From: Flavitalea sp966112615
GTDB lineage: Bacteria > Bacteroidota > Bacteroidia > Chitinophagales > Chitinophagaceae
DNA: 64,000 nt
Assembly: GCA_966112615.1 (NCBI GenBank)
Contig: CBHWDO010000014.1
Span: 38,011 to 102,010 of the forward strand
Direction of reading: 5' to 3'
Part shown: in pieces, positions 39,767 through 49,400 of the stretch
Numbering within the stretch: position 1 is the stretch's first letter
Layout of the letters: the number at the start of each line of letters is the position of its first letter
Made by a program: the position numbers and the translations under genes
The notes under the pieces: generated by a model
What the model was told of the DNA's origin: nothing
Databases searched by the model: none
Seen by the model: only the letters and a program-made list of their open reading frames with translations

Positions 39767-42529
39767 TTATTTTGAAACTACCGACTGTGAAACAGGCTGC
39801 ACTTCTATCAATCCTGATAATTGCATCAACACCTGGTTATTCCCGGCCTTATCATTTTTGAAAACAAAATAAACTGTATGCATACCGGAGGCTTCGCTTA
39901 ATTCAGCTACCAGTGTTTGATTTCCTCCTCTTTGCGGCGTTCCAGATGGTGCAGGACCAGGAAGCAAAGCAGTTTGTCCAACAAGTTTGCCATCAGGCGA
40001 ATCAAGTCGTACTTCTATGGTTCCCCCTGCCGCTGCAACATTGCCTCTTGCCGCTGCCTTGATGGTAAAGGCTTTGATACCTGTCAGGTCTATATTTTTA
40101 TACGCGAGGAAAGCGCCATCTCCCTGCATGTAAATGGCTTTACCGGGAGTGATGACGATATTCAGCCCTTTTGCCTGCTCAGCGAGTTCCGGATCCAACC
40201 CAGGATAGCGCAATACGATGATCTCCTCTCCTACCAGCGGGGTCATGGCTGCGGTACCTCTGTCGCGGTAAGCGGCTCTTAAGATATAAGTGCCTTTTTC
40301 TTTTTGGTCTTGGGAAGTTTTAATGGCAACTGTACCATTGATCGGAGCCGATTTCACCGATGATTTAGGGTTTGCCATATTGAGGATGTATTCCACCATC
40401 GCCCTGCTATCGGTCACACTTAGTTGCGGGTGGGCACTCATCGCATGATCACCCCAAACACCTGCACCGCCTTTGATTACTTTCTGCGCCAGTGTTTCAA
40501 CCGCTGCCGGCTTGCCCTTGTAACGTTTGGCCACTTCCATATAGCTCGGACCAACCGAACGCTTATTCGGCATATGGCAGCTTTTGCAATCGTTTTTGTT
40601 GATAAGGATCTGGCCTGTTGAGGTAAATGCCTGGAGATCCGCCCCACGGTGGGTTGTAGCTGCATCGATCTGGTCATACCCCAATGGAAGATAATCAGAA
40701 CTTACTGCAATCTGTGAGGGTTTGATCCTGCCATTCTGAAGTGATCCATCTTCTTTATCCTGCACTTTTACCGCGTATTTCAGGCTGCTTCCGGGGAAGT
40801 AAAAGGTTTTATTACTTCCGGCAAGATCGATTTTGACAGCAGGAGGCTCATTACCAACTTTCAGGTTCAAAGACTTACTGGTTTTTGCCCCCTGGGCATC
40901 GGTAACCGTAAGTACTGCTTTGTATAATCCTGGTTTGGTAAGCGTTATTTCAGGATTAGCTTCTTTCAAAATTTTAGTGATCCCTGCCCCTGTGATCTTC
41001 CATTCATATTTTAAAGCATCGCCATCAAAATCCTTTGTTCCTGTAGAAACGAGTTTGGTTTTGAAAGGAAGCGCCCCGCTTTCTTTGGTAGCCATCACTT
41101 CCACAACCGGCTTACGGTTTCCGGCATTGTATTCTACTCGTACCAGTCTTGCATTTTCATTTCCTTTAAACCAGGCAGAACCGTATTCCAGAACATAGAG
41201 GTCACCATCAGGACCGAAATCCATATCGATTCCTGAGCTGAAATTATAGTCCGGTAGAAATCTTTCCATGCCCTTATAATTCCCGTTTTCATCCATACTC
41301 ACTGCCATGATCCATCCGCGCATGAAGTCTACGATGAACCATTTGCCTTCATAATAATCAGGGAATGGTCTTTTGGCTTTGGCGAAATCTGCTTTCCGGA
41401 AGATCGGTCCACCGGTAGCACTTCTACCAGCTGCACCCACCAGTGGGAATTCATCCGATAATCCATAAGGATACCAGATCATCGCAGGCTGGGCCGGAGG
41501 TAATTCTTCCAAACCGGTATTATTCCTGGAGCGGTTAACTGGTTTTTTTGGGTCGAAGGGTTCGCCATAGGTGCTGTCGGCATAATTGTAGGCCACATAA
41601 GGTTTATTATCTCCAATGAAATATGGCCAGCCGAAAAAGCCCGGACCTTTTGCCTGGTTGAATTCATCATATCCGCGCGGTCCACGTTTGGTGTCGTTGG
41701 AAGCATCAGGACCAACTTCACCCCAATATAAAAATCCTGTTTTTGAGTCGAGGGTTGGTCTCCATGGATTCCTATGTCCCATGGTATAGATCTCAGGCCT
41801 TGTTTTAGGAGTTCCCTTTGGAAACAGGTTTCCTTCGGGAATGGAATAGGAGCCATCGTCTTCAGGATGGATGCGAAGGATCTTTCCGCGAAGATCATTG
41901 GTGTTTCCCGGGGCACGCTGGTCGTCATTGTTTTCAAAACCTGGACGGTCATCCAGGTTAGAAGTTCCTTCACGAGGGTTCACGGTATTATTTCCGATCG
42001 TGAGATAAAGATTTCCCTGCTGATCGAATACCATACCGCCACCGGTATGGCAACATTCTTCGCGCTGGGTGGGAACTTCCAGCAGGACCTTTTTGCTGGG
42101 TTCTACCAGGGTGCTGCCTTTCAACTCCCATCTTGCCAATACGTGCTTGGTATCAACAGGGTCGGCATAATACAAGTAGATCCAATTATTTTGGATAAAT
42201 TTCGGATGCGCGATCACGCCCATCAGTCCTTCTTCCGCTTCACGAACCTGTCCTTTTTTGTTTTTGTACTTGGTGTTTACAGGGATGGTTGCTATCAGCT
42301 TAACAGCTCCTGTTTTAAGATCAACGGATTTTACACCGCCCTTTCTTTCAACTATCAAAGCGCGTCCATCCGGAAGAAAAGCCATCTCCATGGGTTCATC
42401 GAGCTTACCGGCTTCAGTGATAGGAACTTTGGTAAAACGATTGGCATCCGGCGGACCAACCTCAGCGATCCTGGGTTTAAATGCAGTAAATCCTGCAAGT
42501 AGAATTAGTGCAGCAGCAATTAGTTTCAT
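39767..42529 (-). CDS. PQQ-type sugar dehydrogenase with PKD, cytochrome c and carbohydrate-binding-like domains
   Basis: 920 residues, exported (signal about 1-20). Residues about 30-480 form a GSDH/sorbosone-dehydrogenase six-blade propeller (VERKGGVKSVDLKTG, EECCHTGGGMVFDQQGNLYLT-like segment, MGHRNPWRPTLDSKTG, YGSAWFKGNENARLVR). A PKD-like Ig domain follows (about 490-580: DFDGDALKYEWKI). A class-I cytochrome c has CKSCH near 647-651, and the C-terminal 180 residues look like a CBM6-type beta-sandwich (KAFTIKAAARG, GGTIEVRLDSPDGKLVG). The heme domain would pass electrons from sugar oxidation directly to the respiratory chain. It starts 2 bp after the TetR gene. Confidence 0.85.
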   Translation of the reverse strand: MKLIAAALILLAGFTAFKPRIAEVGPPDANRFTKVPITEAGKLDEPMEMAFLPDGRALIVERKGGVKSVDLKTGAVKLIATIPVNTKYKNKKGQVREAEEGLMGVIAHPKFIQNNWIYLYYADPVDTKHVLARWELKGSTLVEPSKKVLLEVPTQREECCHTGGGMVFDQQGNLYLTIGNNTVNPREGTSNLDDRPGFENNDDQRAPGNTNDLRGKILRIHPEDDGSYSIPEGNLFPKGTPKTRPEIYTMGHRNPWRPTLDSKTGFLYWGEVGPDASNDTKRGPRGYDEFNQAKGPGFFGWPYFIGDNKPYVAYNYADSTYGEPFDPKKPVNRSRNNTGLEELPPAQPAMIWYPYGLSDEFPLVGAAGRSATGGPIFRKADFAKAKRPFPDYYEGKWFIVDFMRGWIMAVSMDENGNYKGMERFLPDYNFSSGIDMDFGPDGDLYVLEYGSAWFKGNENARLVRVEYNAGNRKPVVEVMATKESGALPFKTKLVSTGTKDFDGDALKYEWKITGAGITKILKEANPEITLTKPGLYKAVLTVTDAQGAKTSKSLNLKVGNEPPAVKIDLAGSNKTFYFPGSSLKYAVKVQDKEDGSLQNGRIKPSQIAVSSDYLPLGYDQIDAATTHRGADLQAFTSTGQILINKNDCKSCHMPNKRSVGPSYMEVAKRYKGKPAAVETLAQKVIKGGAGVWGDHAMSAHPQLSVTDSRAMVEYILNMANPKSSVKSAPINGTVAIKTSQDQKEKGTYILRAAYRDRGTAAMTPLVGEEIIVLRYPGLDPELAEQAKGLNIVITPGKAIYMQGDGAFLAYKNIDLTGIKAFTIKAAARGNVAAAGGTIEVRLDSPDGKLVGQTALLPGPAPSGTPQRGGNQTLVAELSEASGMHTVYFVFKNDKAGNNQVLMQLSGLIEVQPVSQSVVSK

Positions 42530-42531
42530 CG

Positions 42532-43146
42532 TTATTTATTGTTTGAAATTGGGTGAACTGAAAGATGTTTTTCAAGCAGCCGCAAACCTTTGAGAGTGCA
42601 TATCCCACGAATAAATACAAGGATGGAATTATTGAATACCTCCATGTTTGAAGCATTGAACTTTTTGTATTGATCCGATCTTACTACGGCGCGATAACTG
42701 AGACCTAATGAAGTGAGGTAGATTTCCGGATTGATATCTTTCCTGAAATGGTCCTGCTGAATGCCTTTCTGCAGCAATAAGGTTAACTGGTTGCGAAACT
42801 TCTTTCCAATTACTTTATCCATCTTCTGACCAAGTGAAGGATAGTACCTGTCGAGGTCATCAAAAAAGATCTTATTGGCTTTAGACAAGGATTCGATGGC
42901 ACTGAACCAGAGGTCATAAAACTGGCAAACGGCAGTTTCATCGAGCGGAATATTGTCGAGGTATTCGTATGCCCGGGAATTAAACAGGATCAGGGCTTCT
43001 TCAAGCAGTTTTTCTTTATTGGTGAAATATTTATAAACAGTTTTGGTAGAAATACCGAGTGGTTCTATCAATTTCTGAATAGACATTTTCCTGATCCCAT
43101 GGCGAAGGAACTGGTCGAGCGATGTTTGAATGATCTGATCTTTCAT
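42532..43146 (-). CDS. TetR/AcrR family transcriptional regulator
   Basis: 204 residues. The N-terminal helix-turn-helix is clear: RKMSIQKLIEPLGISTKTVYKYF-type segment at about 20-42, followed by TNKEKLLEEAL. The ligand-binding C-terminal domain is, as usual, not conserved. It is divergent from the serine hydrolase at 43238, with a 28-bp palindrome between them at 43167-43194 that is the likely operator, so it probably represses itself, the downstream dehydrogenase operon and the divergent hydrolase operon. Confidence 0.88.
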   Translation of the reverse strand: MKDQIIQTSLDQFLRHGIRKMSIQKLIEPLGISTKTVYKYFTNKEKLLEEALILFNSRAYEYLDNIPLDETAVCQFYDLWFSAIESLSKANKIFFDDLDRYYPSLGQKMDKVIGKKFRNQLTLLLQKGIQQDHFRKDINPEIYLTSLGLSYRAVVRSDQYKKFNASNMEVFNNSILVFIRGICTLKGLRLLEKHLSVHPISNNK

Positions 43147-43166
43147 ATAGCAGCGTCTGTAATATA

Positions 43167-43194
43167 GGAAAATATTATCTGCAAAATATTTTCC
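43167..43194. promoter_or_regulatory. Palindromic operator between the TetR gene and the serine hydrolase gene
   Basis: GGAAAATATT (43167-43176), 8-base spacer, AATATTTTCC (43185-43194): a perfect 10-bp inverted repeat centred 35-55 bp from both starts. Its position, size and symmetry fit a TetR-dimer operator. Confidence 0.6.
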
Positions 43195-43237
43195 ATCCGC
43201 TATTTTCTTCTGTTTACAGGATGCTTATCTTCCTTCT

Positions 43238-44512
43238 ATGAAAAAATTACTGCTTGCTATATTTCTTGGCCTGGCACTATTTGGAGAAGCGCAGGTGATC
43301 AAAACTTCTACACCTGAAGCCCAGGGCATGTCGTCTGAAAGATTCAAAAGGCTCGATGCCTACCTGCAGCGATCCATTGATTCTGGAAGGATGAATGGCT
43401 GTGTGGCCATGGTGGTCCGGAACGGTGGAATCGTTTATGAAAAAGCCTTTGGGTATGATGATATGGAGAAGAAGACACCGATGAAGAAAGATGGGATCTT
43501 CAGAATTGCTTCTCAAACAAAAGCGATCACTTCAGTAGCGATCATGATGTTGTATGAAGAAGGAAAATTCTTACTGGATGAACCAATTTCCAAATATGCA
43601 CCGGAGTGGAAGAACCCAAAAGTGATTGAAAAGTTCAACCTGTCTGATACCACCTACACAACAGTTCCAGCGAAAAGAGAGATCACATTCAGGGACCTGC
43701 TTACACATACCAGCGGATTGGGATATGCACAGATCGGATCTGCAGAAGCAAAAGCCCTGTATGGCAAAGCCGGCGTGGTAGGCGGCATTGGTGTGGAGCG
43801 TGTTTACCTGAAAGACCAGGCACAGAAACTTGCAAAACTTCCATTGTGGCATCAGCCGGGAGAAAGATGGACATATGGAATGAATACCGATGTACTGGGT
43901 TACTTCGTAGAACTTTTTTCAGGAATGAGTTTGGCAGATTTTTTCCGAACAAGAATTTTTGAACCATTAGGGATGAAGGATACATGGTTCTATCTTCCAA
44001 AAGATAAGCATGCAAGGTTGGTTAATTTATATTCCGAAAAAGATGGCAAACTGGTTAAGATGGATGAGCAGATCAATATCGATGGAAAGAAATTCTTTCG
44101 TGATTATCCAAACCTTGATGGCACCATGTATTCAGGGGGTGGAGGATTATCATCTACAGTGCAGGACTATGCTGTATTTCTGCAGATGCTGCTGAATAAC
44201 GGCGTGTACAATGGTAAAAGAATTCTTGCACGAAATACGGTGCGCATGATGACGATGAACCAGGTAGGTGATATCACTCTTGGTGATGGAACAAAGTTCG
44301 GATTGGGTTTTGGTATTGCTACAGAAAAGACCAGTGCAGTATATCCTGCAAGAGAAGGTACCTTCAATTGGGGTGGAATGTTTGCAACCTCTTATTGGGT
44401 GGATCCGAAAGAGAAACTGGTTTGCCTGATCTATCGTAATATCTGGCCTACATCATTTGGAGAATTGGAACCAAAGTTTAAAGTGCTTACATACCAGTCA
44501 TTGAATGATTAA
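43238..44512 (+). CDS. Serine hydrolase, class C beta-lactamase fold
   Basis: 424 residues with a signal peptide (about 1-18). The active-site S92-x-x-K95 is in ASQTKAITS, the Y-x-N in WTYGMNTD near 210, and the C-terminal H/K-x-G region in FNWGGMFATS near 385. The group covers esterases, D-aminopeptidases and penicillin-binding-protein-like enzymes; true AmpC action is not implied. The following D-aminoacylase gene overlaps by 8 bp, so the pair may process D-amino-acid-containing peptides, such as peptidoglycan fragments; this is inference. Probably under the TetR regulator. Confidence 0.88.
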   Translation: MKKLLLAIFLGLALFGEAQVIKTSTPEAQGMSSERFKRLDAYLQRSIDSGRMNGCVAMVVRNGGIVYEKAFGYDDMEKKTPMKKDGIFRIASQTKAITSVAIMMLYEEGKFLLDEPISKYAPEWKNPKVIEKFNLSDTTYTTVPAKREITFRDLLTHTSGLGYAQIGSAEAKALYGKAGVVGGIGVERVYLKDQAQKLAKLPLWHQPGERWTYGMNTDVLGYFVELFSGMSLADFFRTRIFEPLGMKDTWFYLPKDKHARLVNLYSEKDGKLVKMDEQINIDGKKFFRDYPNLDGTMYSGGGGLSSTVQDYAVFLQMLLNNGVYNGKRILARNTVRMMTMNQVGDITLGDGTKFGLGFGIATEKTSAVYPAREGTFNWGGMFATSYWVDPKEKLVCLIYRNIWPTSFGELEPKFKVLTYQSLND

Positions 44513-46064
44513 AATAACCTCTTTACTTGTTTTGATATTATCTGCCTGTTCTGCCCTAGCGCAACAGGCAGATATCGTTATTAAGAATGGCCGTATCATA
44601 GATGGCACGGGAAATTCATGGTACTATGGAGGTATTGCTGTGCGGGATGGAAAGATAGTTGCGGTCGGAAATATTTCTTCCTACCAGGCATCAAAAATCA
44701 TTGATGCTCAAAACCGGATCATTGCACCCGGGTTTATTGATGTGCACACACATATTGAAGATGATGAAGTTAGAAATCCCACTGCAGATAATTTCATATA
44801 TGATGGTGTAACTACTGTGGTGACTGGTAATTGCGGAGATTCAAAAGTTGATATCGGATCTTATCTCGATATGATCGACAGCCTCAAATTATCTGTGAAT
44901 GCTGCATCGCTGATCGGTCACAATGATGTTCGAATAGCAGTGATGGGAAAAGTCAACCGTGCAGCCACTGAAGAAGAATTGCAGCAAATGGAGGCACTGG
45001 TGGAAAAAGCGATGAAGTCAGGCGCCAAAGGATTATCAACCGGCTTGATCTATATCCCAGGAACATTTGCTCCCACGTCGGAAATAGTAAGGCTTGCAAA
45101 AGTTGCAAAGCGCTATAACGGTGTGTATGCCACGCATATGCGCAGTGAGGGTGATAGTGTAGTGCAGGCGGTACAGGAAGCTATCAATATTGGAAGAGAA
45201 GCAGGAATCCCGGTGCAGATCTCCCATTTCAAAGTAGGCGGACAACCATCTGCAGGAAAATCATTTCAGACATTGCAAATGATCGAAGAGGCAAGAAGAG
45301 AAGGAATTGAAGTTACCATCGATCAATATCCATATACTGCAAGCAGTACAACGATCAGCACATTACTGCCTGACTGGGCGCTTGCAGGATCAGATGAACA
45401 GGTAAGGAATAGGATATTGAATAAGGATACCATTCATTTGATCTCTCATGAAATGATCGCAAAGCTGCATAAGCGTGGTCTTAAACATTATAGCTATGCT
45501 GTGGTAGCGAATTTTAAAACTGATACAAGCTTTAATGGAAAATCAATAGAAGAGATCAATCGCCTGAAGGGCCGAAAGCATAAAGCAGTTGAAGAAGTAA
45601 AAACGATCATCGATCTCTATCTCCAGGGTGGCGCGGGTATGGTGTTTCATGGAATGCATGAGGAAGATGTTCAGCATATCATGCAATATCCATTTAACAT
45701 GATTGCATCGGATGCAAGTATCCGTGTATTCGGTCAGGGTGTGTCTCATCCAAGAGGATATGGGAGCAATGGGAAAGTGTTGTCAAAATATGTTCGGGAA
45801 CTTAAATTAATTACACTCGAAGAAGCCATCAGGAGAATGACCTCACTTCCTGCTCAAAAATTCAAACTTCAAAACAGGGGAATCTTAATTCCGGGATATG
45901 CAGCAGATATTGTTGTTTTTGATCCTGGTGAAGTTCAGGATCTTTCAACCTATACCAACCCTCATGTCTACACGAAAGGATTCAATACTGTTGTAGTCAA
46001 TGGAACCATTGTTGTTGAAGAAGGAAAACATACCGGCGCGAGGGCCGGCATGTCACTCAGGTAA
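44505..46064 (+). CDS. N-acyl-D-amino-acid deacylase family amidohydrolase
   Basis: 519 residues with a signal peptide (about 1-20, ending SALAQQ). Metal ligands start with H81 and H83 in FIDVHTHIEDDE; TTVVTGNCGDS near 104-114 holds the cysteine ligand known from D-aminoacylase, and ISHFKVGG near 244 another histidine. The carbamylated Lys of other amidohydrolases is not expected here. HGMHEEDVQHIM near 383 and SDASIRVFGQGVSHPRGYGS near 405-424 are also typical. It hydrolyses N-acyl-D-amino acids or related dipeptides. It overlaps the serine hydrolase gene, and its stop directly abuts the convergent stop at 46065. Confidence 0.88.
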   Translation: MIKITSLLVLILSACSALAQQADIVIKNGRIIDGTGNSWYYGGIAVRDGKIVAVGNISSYQASKIIDAQNRIIAPGFIDVHTHIEDDEVRNPTADNFIYDGVTTVVTGNCGDSKVDIGSYLDMIDSLKLSVNAASLIGHNDVRIAVMGKVNRAATEEELQQMEALVEKAMKSGAKGLSTGLIYIPGTFAPTSEIVRLAKVAKRYNGVYATHMRSEGDSVVQAVQEAINIGREAGIPVQISHFKVGGQPSAGKSFQTLQMIEEARREGIEVTIDQYPYTASSTTISTLLPDWALAGSDEQVRNRILNKDTIHLISHEMIAKLHKRGLKHYSYAVVANFKTDTSFNGKSIEEINRLKGRKHKAVEEVKTIIDLYLQGGAGMVFHGMHEEDVQHIMQYPFNMIASDASIRVFGQGVSHPRGYGSNGKVLSKYVRELKLITLEEAIRRMTSLPAQKFKLQNRGILIPGYAADIVVFDPGEVQDLSTYTNPHVYTKGFNTVVVNGTIVVEEGKHTGARAGMSLR

Positions 46065-46370
46065 TTAATATGCTTTTTTCAGGTTGACACCCTTAAATCC
46101 ATACTTCATAAAGTAAGTGATGGTAAAGGTTGGGATGAAATCAAGCCCTGGTAAGATCTCTTCAAGGAAGTTGAAAGTACCACCAATAGCGCCTTTCCAG
46201 CCGCCAAAGGTTCTATAGAAGATCATCGCGGAGATGGGAGCCCAGATAATATCTGCAAACTCACCAATCAATGGAATCGCGAAGGTTGCATAACCCAGGA
46301 TATCCATCAAAATACAGAACAACAGGGAAACCTGTGGAGCCGCATTCAGCGGTTGATCGATTTTTTTCAT
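46065..46370 (-). CDS. Small membrane protein of unknown function
   Basis: 101 residues. Two or three hydrophobic stretches (VSLLFCILMDILGYATFAI about 14-32; ADIIWAPISAMIFYRTFGG about 39-57; FIPTFTITYFMKYG about 78-91) suggest an integral membrane protein. I recognise only a general likeness to small Bacteroidota membrane proteins of this pattern and cannot name a family. Its stop codon TTA directly follows the TAA of the convergent deacylase gene, with no base between. Confidence 0.65.
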   Translation of the reverse strand: MKKIDQPLNAAPQVSLLFCILMDILGYATFAIPLIGEFADIIWAPISAMIFYRTFGGWKGAIGGTFNFLEEILPGLDFIPTFTITYFMKYGFKGVNLKKAY

Positions 46371-46408
46371 GTACAGGTAGATGTGATTGAACCAGGTTTA
46401 GTTGCACC

Positions 46409-46455
46409 AACCTCCCAATTCCCAACTCCTAACTCACAACTCCTAACTCCTAAAC
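46409..46455. repeat. Heptad array of AACTCCT units
   Basis: Units AATTCCC, AACTCCT, AACTCAC, AACTCCT, AACTCCT in 7-base steps. It is the reverse complement of the unit at 37261. Its right end overlaps the last two codons of the histidine kinase gene. Confidence 0.7.
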
Positions 46456-49400
46456 AAGAATCGTCATCTTCTTCAACACCGCCTCAATCTCTTCCAGCCT
46501 GAAAGGCTTTGAAATATAATCGTTCATACCTGCTTCAATACATTTTTCCTTATCACCCTGCATGGCATCAGCAGTAAGCGCTACAATTGGAGTTGAACCA
46601 AATGGCTCCGGCAATTTCCTGATGAGTTTGGTTGTACTGAATCCATCCATTTCAGGCATGTTCACATCCATAAAGATCAGAACGGGTTCAACCTTTTCCA
46701 TCATATCGATTGCCTGCCGGCCATTCTCTGCTTTCTCTACATTGTATCCCATCTTCTTCAATACTTCACTGATCAGCATCATATTGATTGGATCGTCTTC
46801 CACAACCAGAATAGTGGATGCTTCGCCGAACCGTGTGATAGAAGGCAGATCCTGCCTTGTTTTCTCTACTTTAGGATCAGCCATGAACATGCTGCAAAGA
46901 ATTGCATACAATTCATACATCTTTACAGGCTTGGTCAGGATCCTGATGTTACCGGTTTTCTCAACTTCATGCTCATAAAGCTTCTTTTCCAGCGTAGATA
47001 ACATCAGTATTTGCGGGATCAATGCAAAGCGTTTGTCTTTCTTCAGCTCTTTACAAAGATTGAGTCCATTTGTATCCGGCATTTCATTATCGACCAACAA
47101 TACATCGATCTTTTCATTGGCCATATGCAGTCGATCCATTTTGATCATTGCTTCCTTGCCACTTCCAACACATTCCGACTGAATTCCAAAATAGTTGAAG
47201 ATGCCGCTAAGCATTTTCCTGTTACTCTTATTATCGTCGATGATCAATACACGTTGAATATTTGGTCGATGAGATGCAGACAATTGCGGATTCGTATTCA
47301 ATACTTCCACAGGTATATGAAGTGTGAAAGTACTTCCACCACCAAGTTCACTGTCTACAGTCAGGGATCCACTCATCAATTCTGCAAGACTTTTTGAGAT
47401 GGTCAATCCAAGTCCTGTTCCACCAAATCTTCTTGTGGTAGAAGAATCAGCCTGGGTAAAGCTTTCAAAGATCTTGCTGATCTTTTCTTTTGAAATACCA
47501 ATACCGGTATCTCTCACTGAAAGGGCCATATCGAGGTAGTTGCGGCCTTCTTTCTGGTACACCATTCCTTCTCGTTCCAGCTTGATGCAGATCTCACCGG
47601 TTTGTGTGAACTTGATCGCATTACCTAAAAGGTTCACCAATACCTGCCTGATCCTGACAGGGTCGGCATTGAATTGCGAAGGAATATTTGGTTCAATATC
47701 AAGAATTACTTCAAGGTGCTTTTCATATGCTTTTACAGTAAGCATATCAACGGTTTCTTCAATCAGTTCATCGAGTCTTATCGGCGCATTATCGATATGA
47801 AGTTTACCGGCTTCGATCTTAGAGAAATCAAGAATATCATTGATGATATTCAATAATCCATAAGCTGATTTTCTAACATTACCGAGATAATCCCTTTGTG
47901 TTTTCTGAAGATCTGTTGTAAGTACCAGGTCAGTGAAACCAATGATACCATTCATTGGAGTCCTTAATTCATGTGACATATTCGCCATGAATTCACTCTT
48001 CGCAATGGAAGCCGATTCCGCTAGATTCTTTGCCTGCACCAATTCTTCTTCCATCTCTTTTCTTTCGATTGCTGCAGCCAATGTTGAAGCAAATGACTGA
48101 AGGATGGAAAACTCTGTGATGGTCCATTCTCTTTCTTCATCACAAACATCAAATGCCACGAAGCCCCAGAACTGGTTAAGACTGAAGATCGGAATTACGG
48201 CCATCGATTTGATGCCGCGTTTTATAAACTCTCTCCGAACATAATCTTCTTCAATATCTTTTATGTTGACGCAGTAGATCTCTTCTTTCCTAAGTGTCTT
48301 CACCAGCTCACTTTCCTCCCACAATGGAATATTCTGCATGTTCTGATCAACTGCAGATGATTCGGTTCCATCCCAATGCACAAACTGGCTGGTATAGCAT
48401 TTATTGGTTACAGGATCAAATGAATTTTTATACACATTCACGATATCAACATTCATTTTGATACCCAGCAACTGAATGGATTCGCTAATGGCATCTTCAA
48501 TATTATTGTTGATGATAAGCTGATGTGTTGCTTCTGAAACTGCCTGCAGTAACTGGTCTTTTCTACGGAGATTTTCTTCCGTTCTTTTCAGCTCAGTGAT
48601 ATTGTGAACGAATCCAAGTACACCCCAGATGAATCCATCTGCATCACGGAGCGGAACTTTTACAACGCTTAATACCTGTGGTTTTCCATCGATAATTGAA
48701 GGCTCTTCAGGAATGTATTTGGTTTTGCCTGTAGAGATCACTTCATTGTCATCAGCCCAGAATCCCCGAATTCCCTTTTCAGGATTTCCTTTCACCAGGT
48801 CTTCAGGGAAGCCAATTTCAAGATCATTCTTACCAACGAATTCCTGTGGATCCTTGTGTAAACTATCGGCATGCGCCTGGTTCACGAGAAGATACCTGTG
48901 ACCAAGATCTTTAATATAAATCCAGTCTGGGGTTGAATTGATAACAGTACGCAGCAATTCCTCTGACTGCTTCATTTCAGCCAGGATCTGCTCTCTTTCA
49001 AATTCAACACGTTTACGTTCCGTGATATCTCTTGAAGTGCAGATCAGTTTTGTTATCTCACCACTTTCGCGCAATGGTTTGATGATGCTTTCAAGCCATA
49101 CATATTCATCTTCACTGTTCCTGATCCTGTAACGCAAGGTCAGCGTATCAAGGATCTCAATATTGTCGGCATCTTCGTTCGGGAAGAATTTGTAAAGGTC
49201 ATCAGGATGTACAAAATCAGAGATAGGCTGTCCTTCCACTTCCTGCTGATCATAACCCAATACTTTTTTGACGGAAGGAGAAATATACCAGATCACTCCA
49301 TCTCTTGAGTGTTCACTGATAATGTCTTCTGAATATTCAGCAAGCAGGCGGAATCTTTGCTCCTTCAATAAGAGTTCCTGTTCTTCCTGTTTCTGCAATG

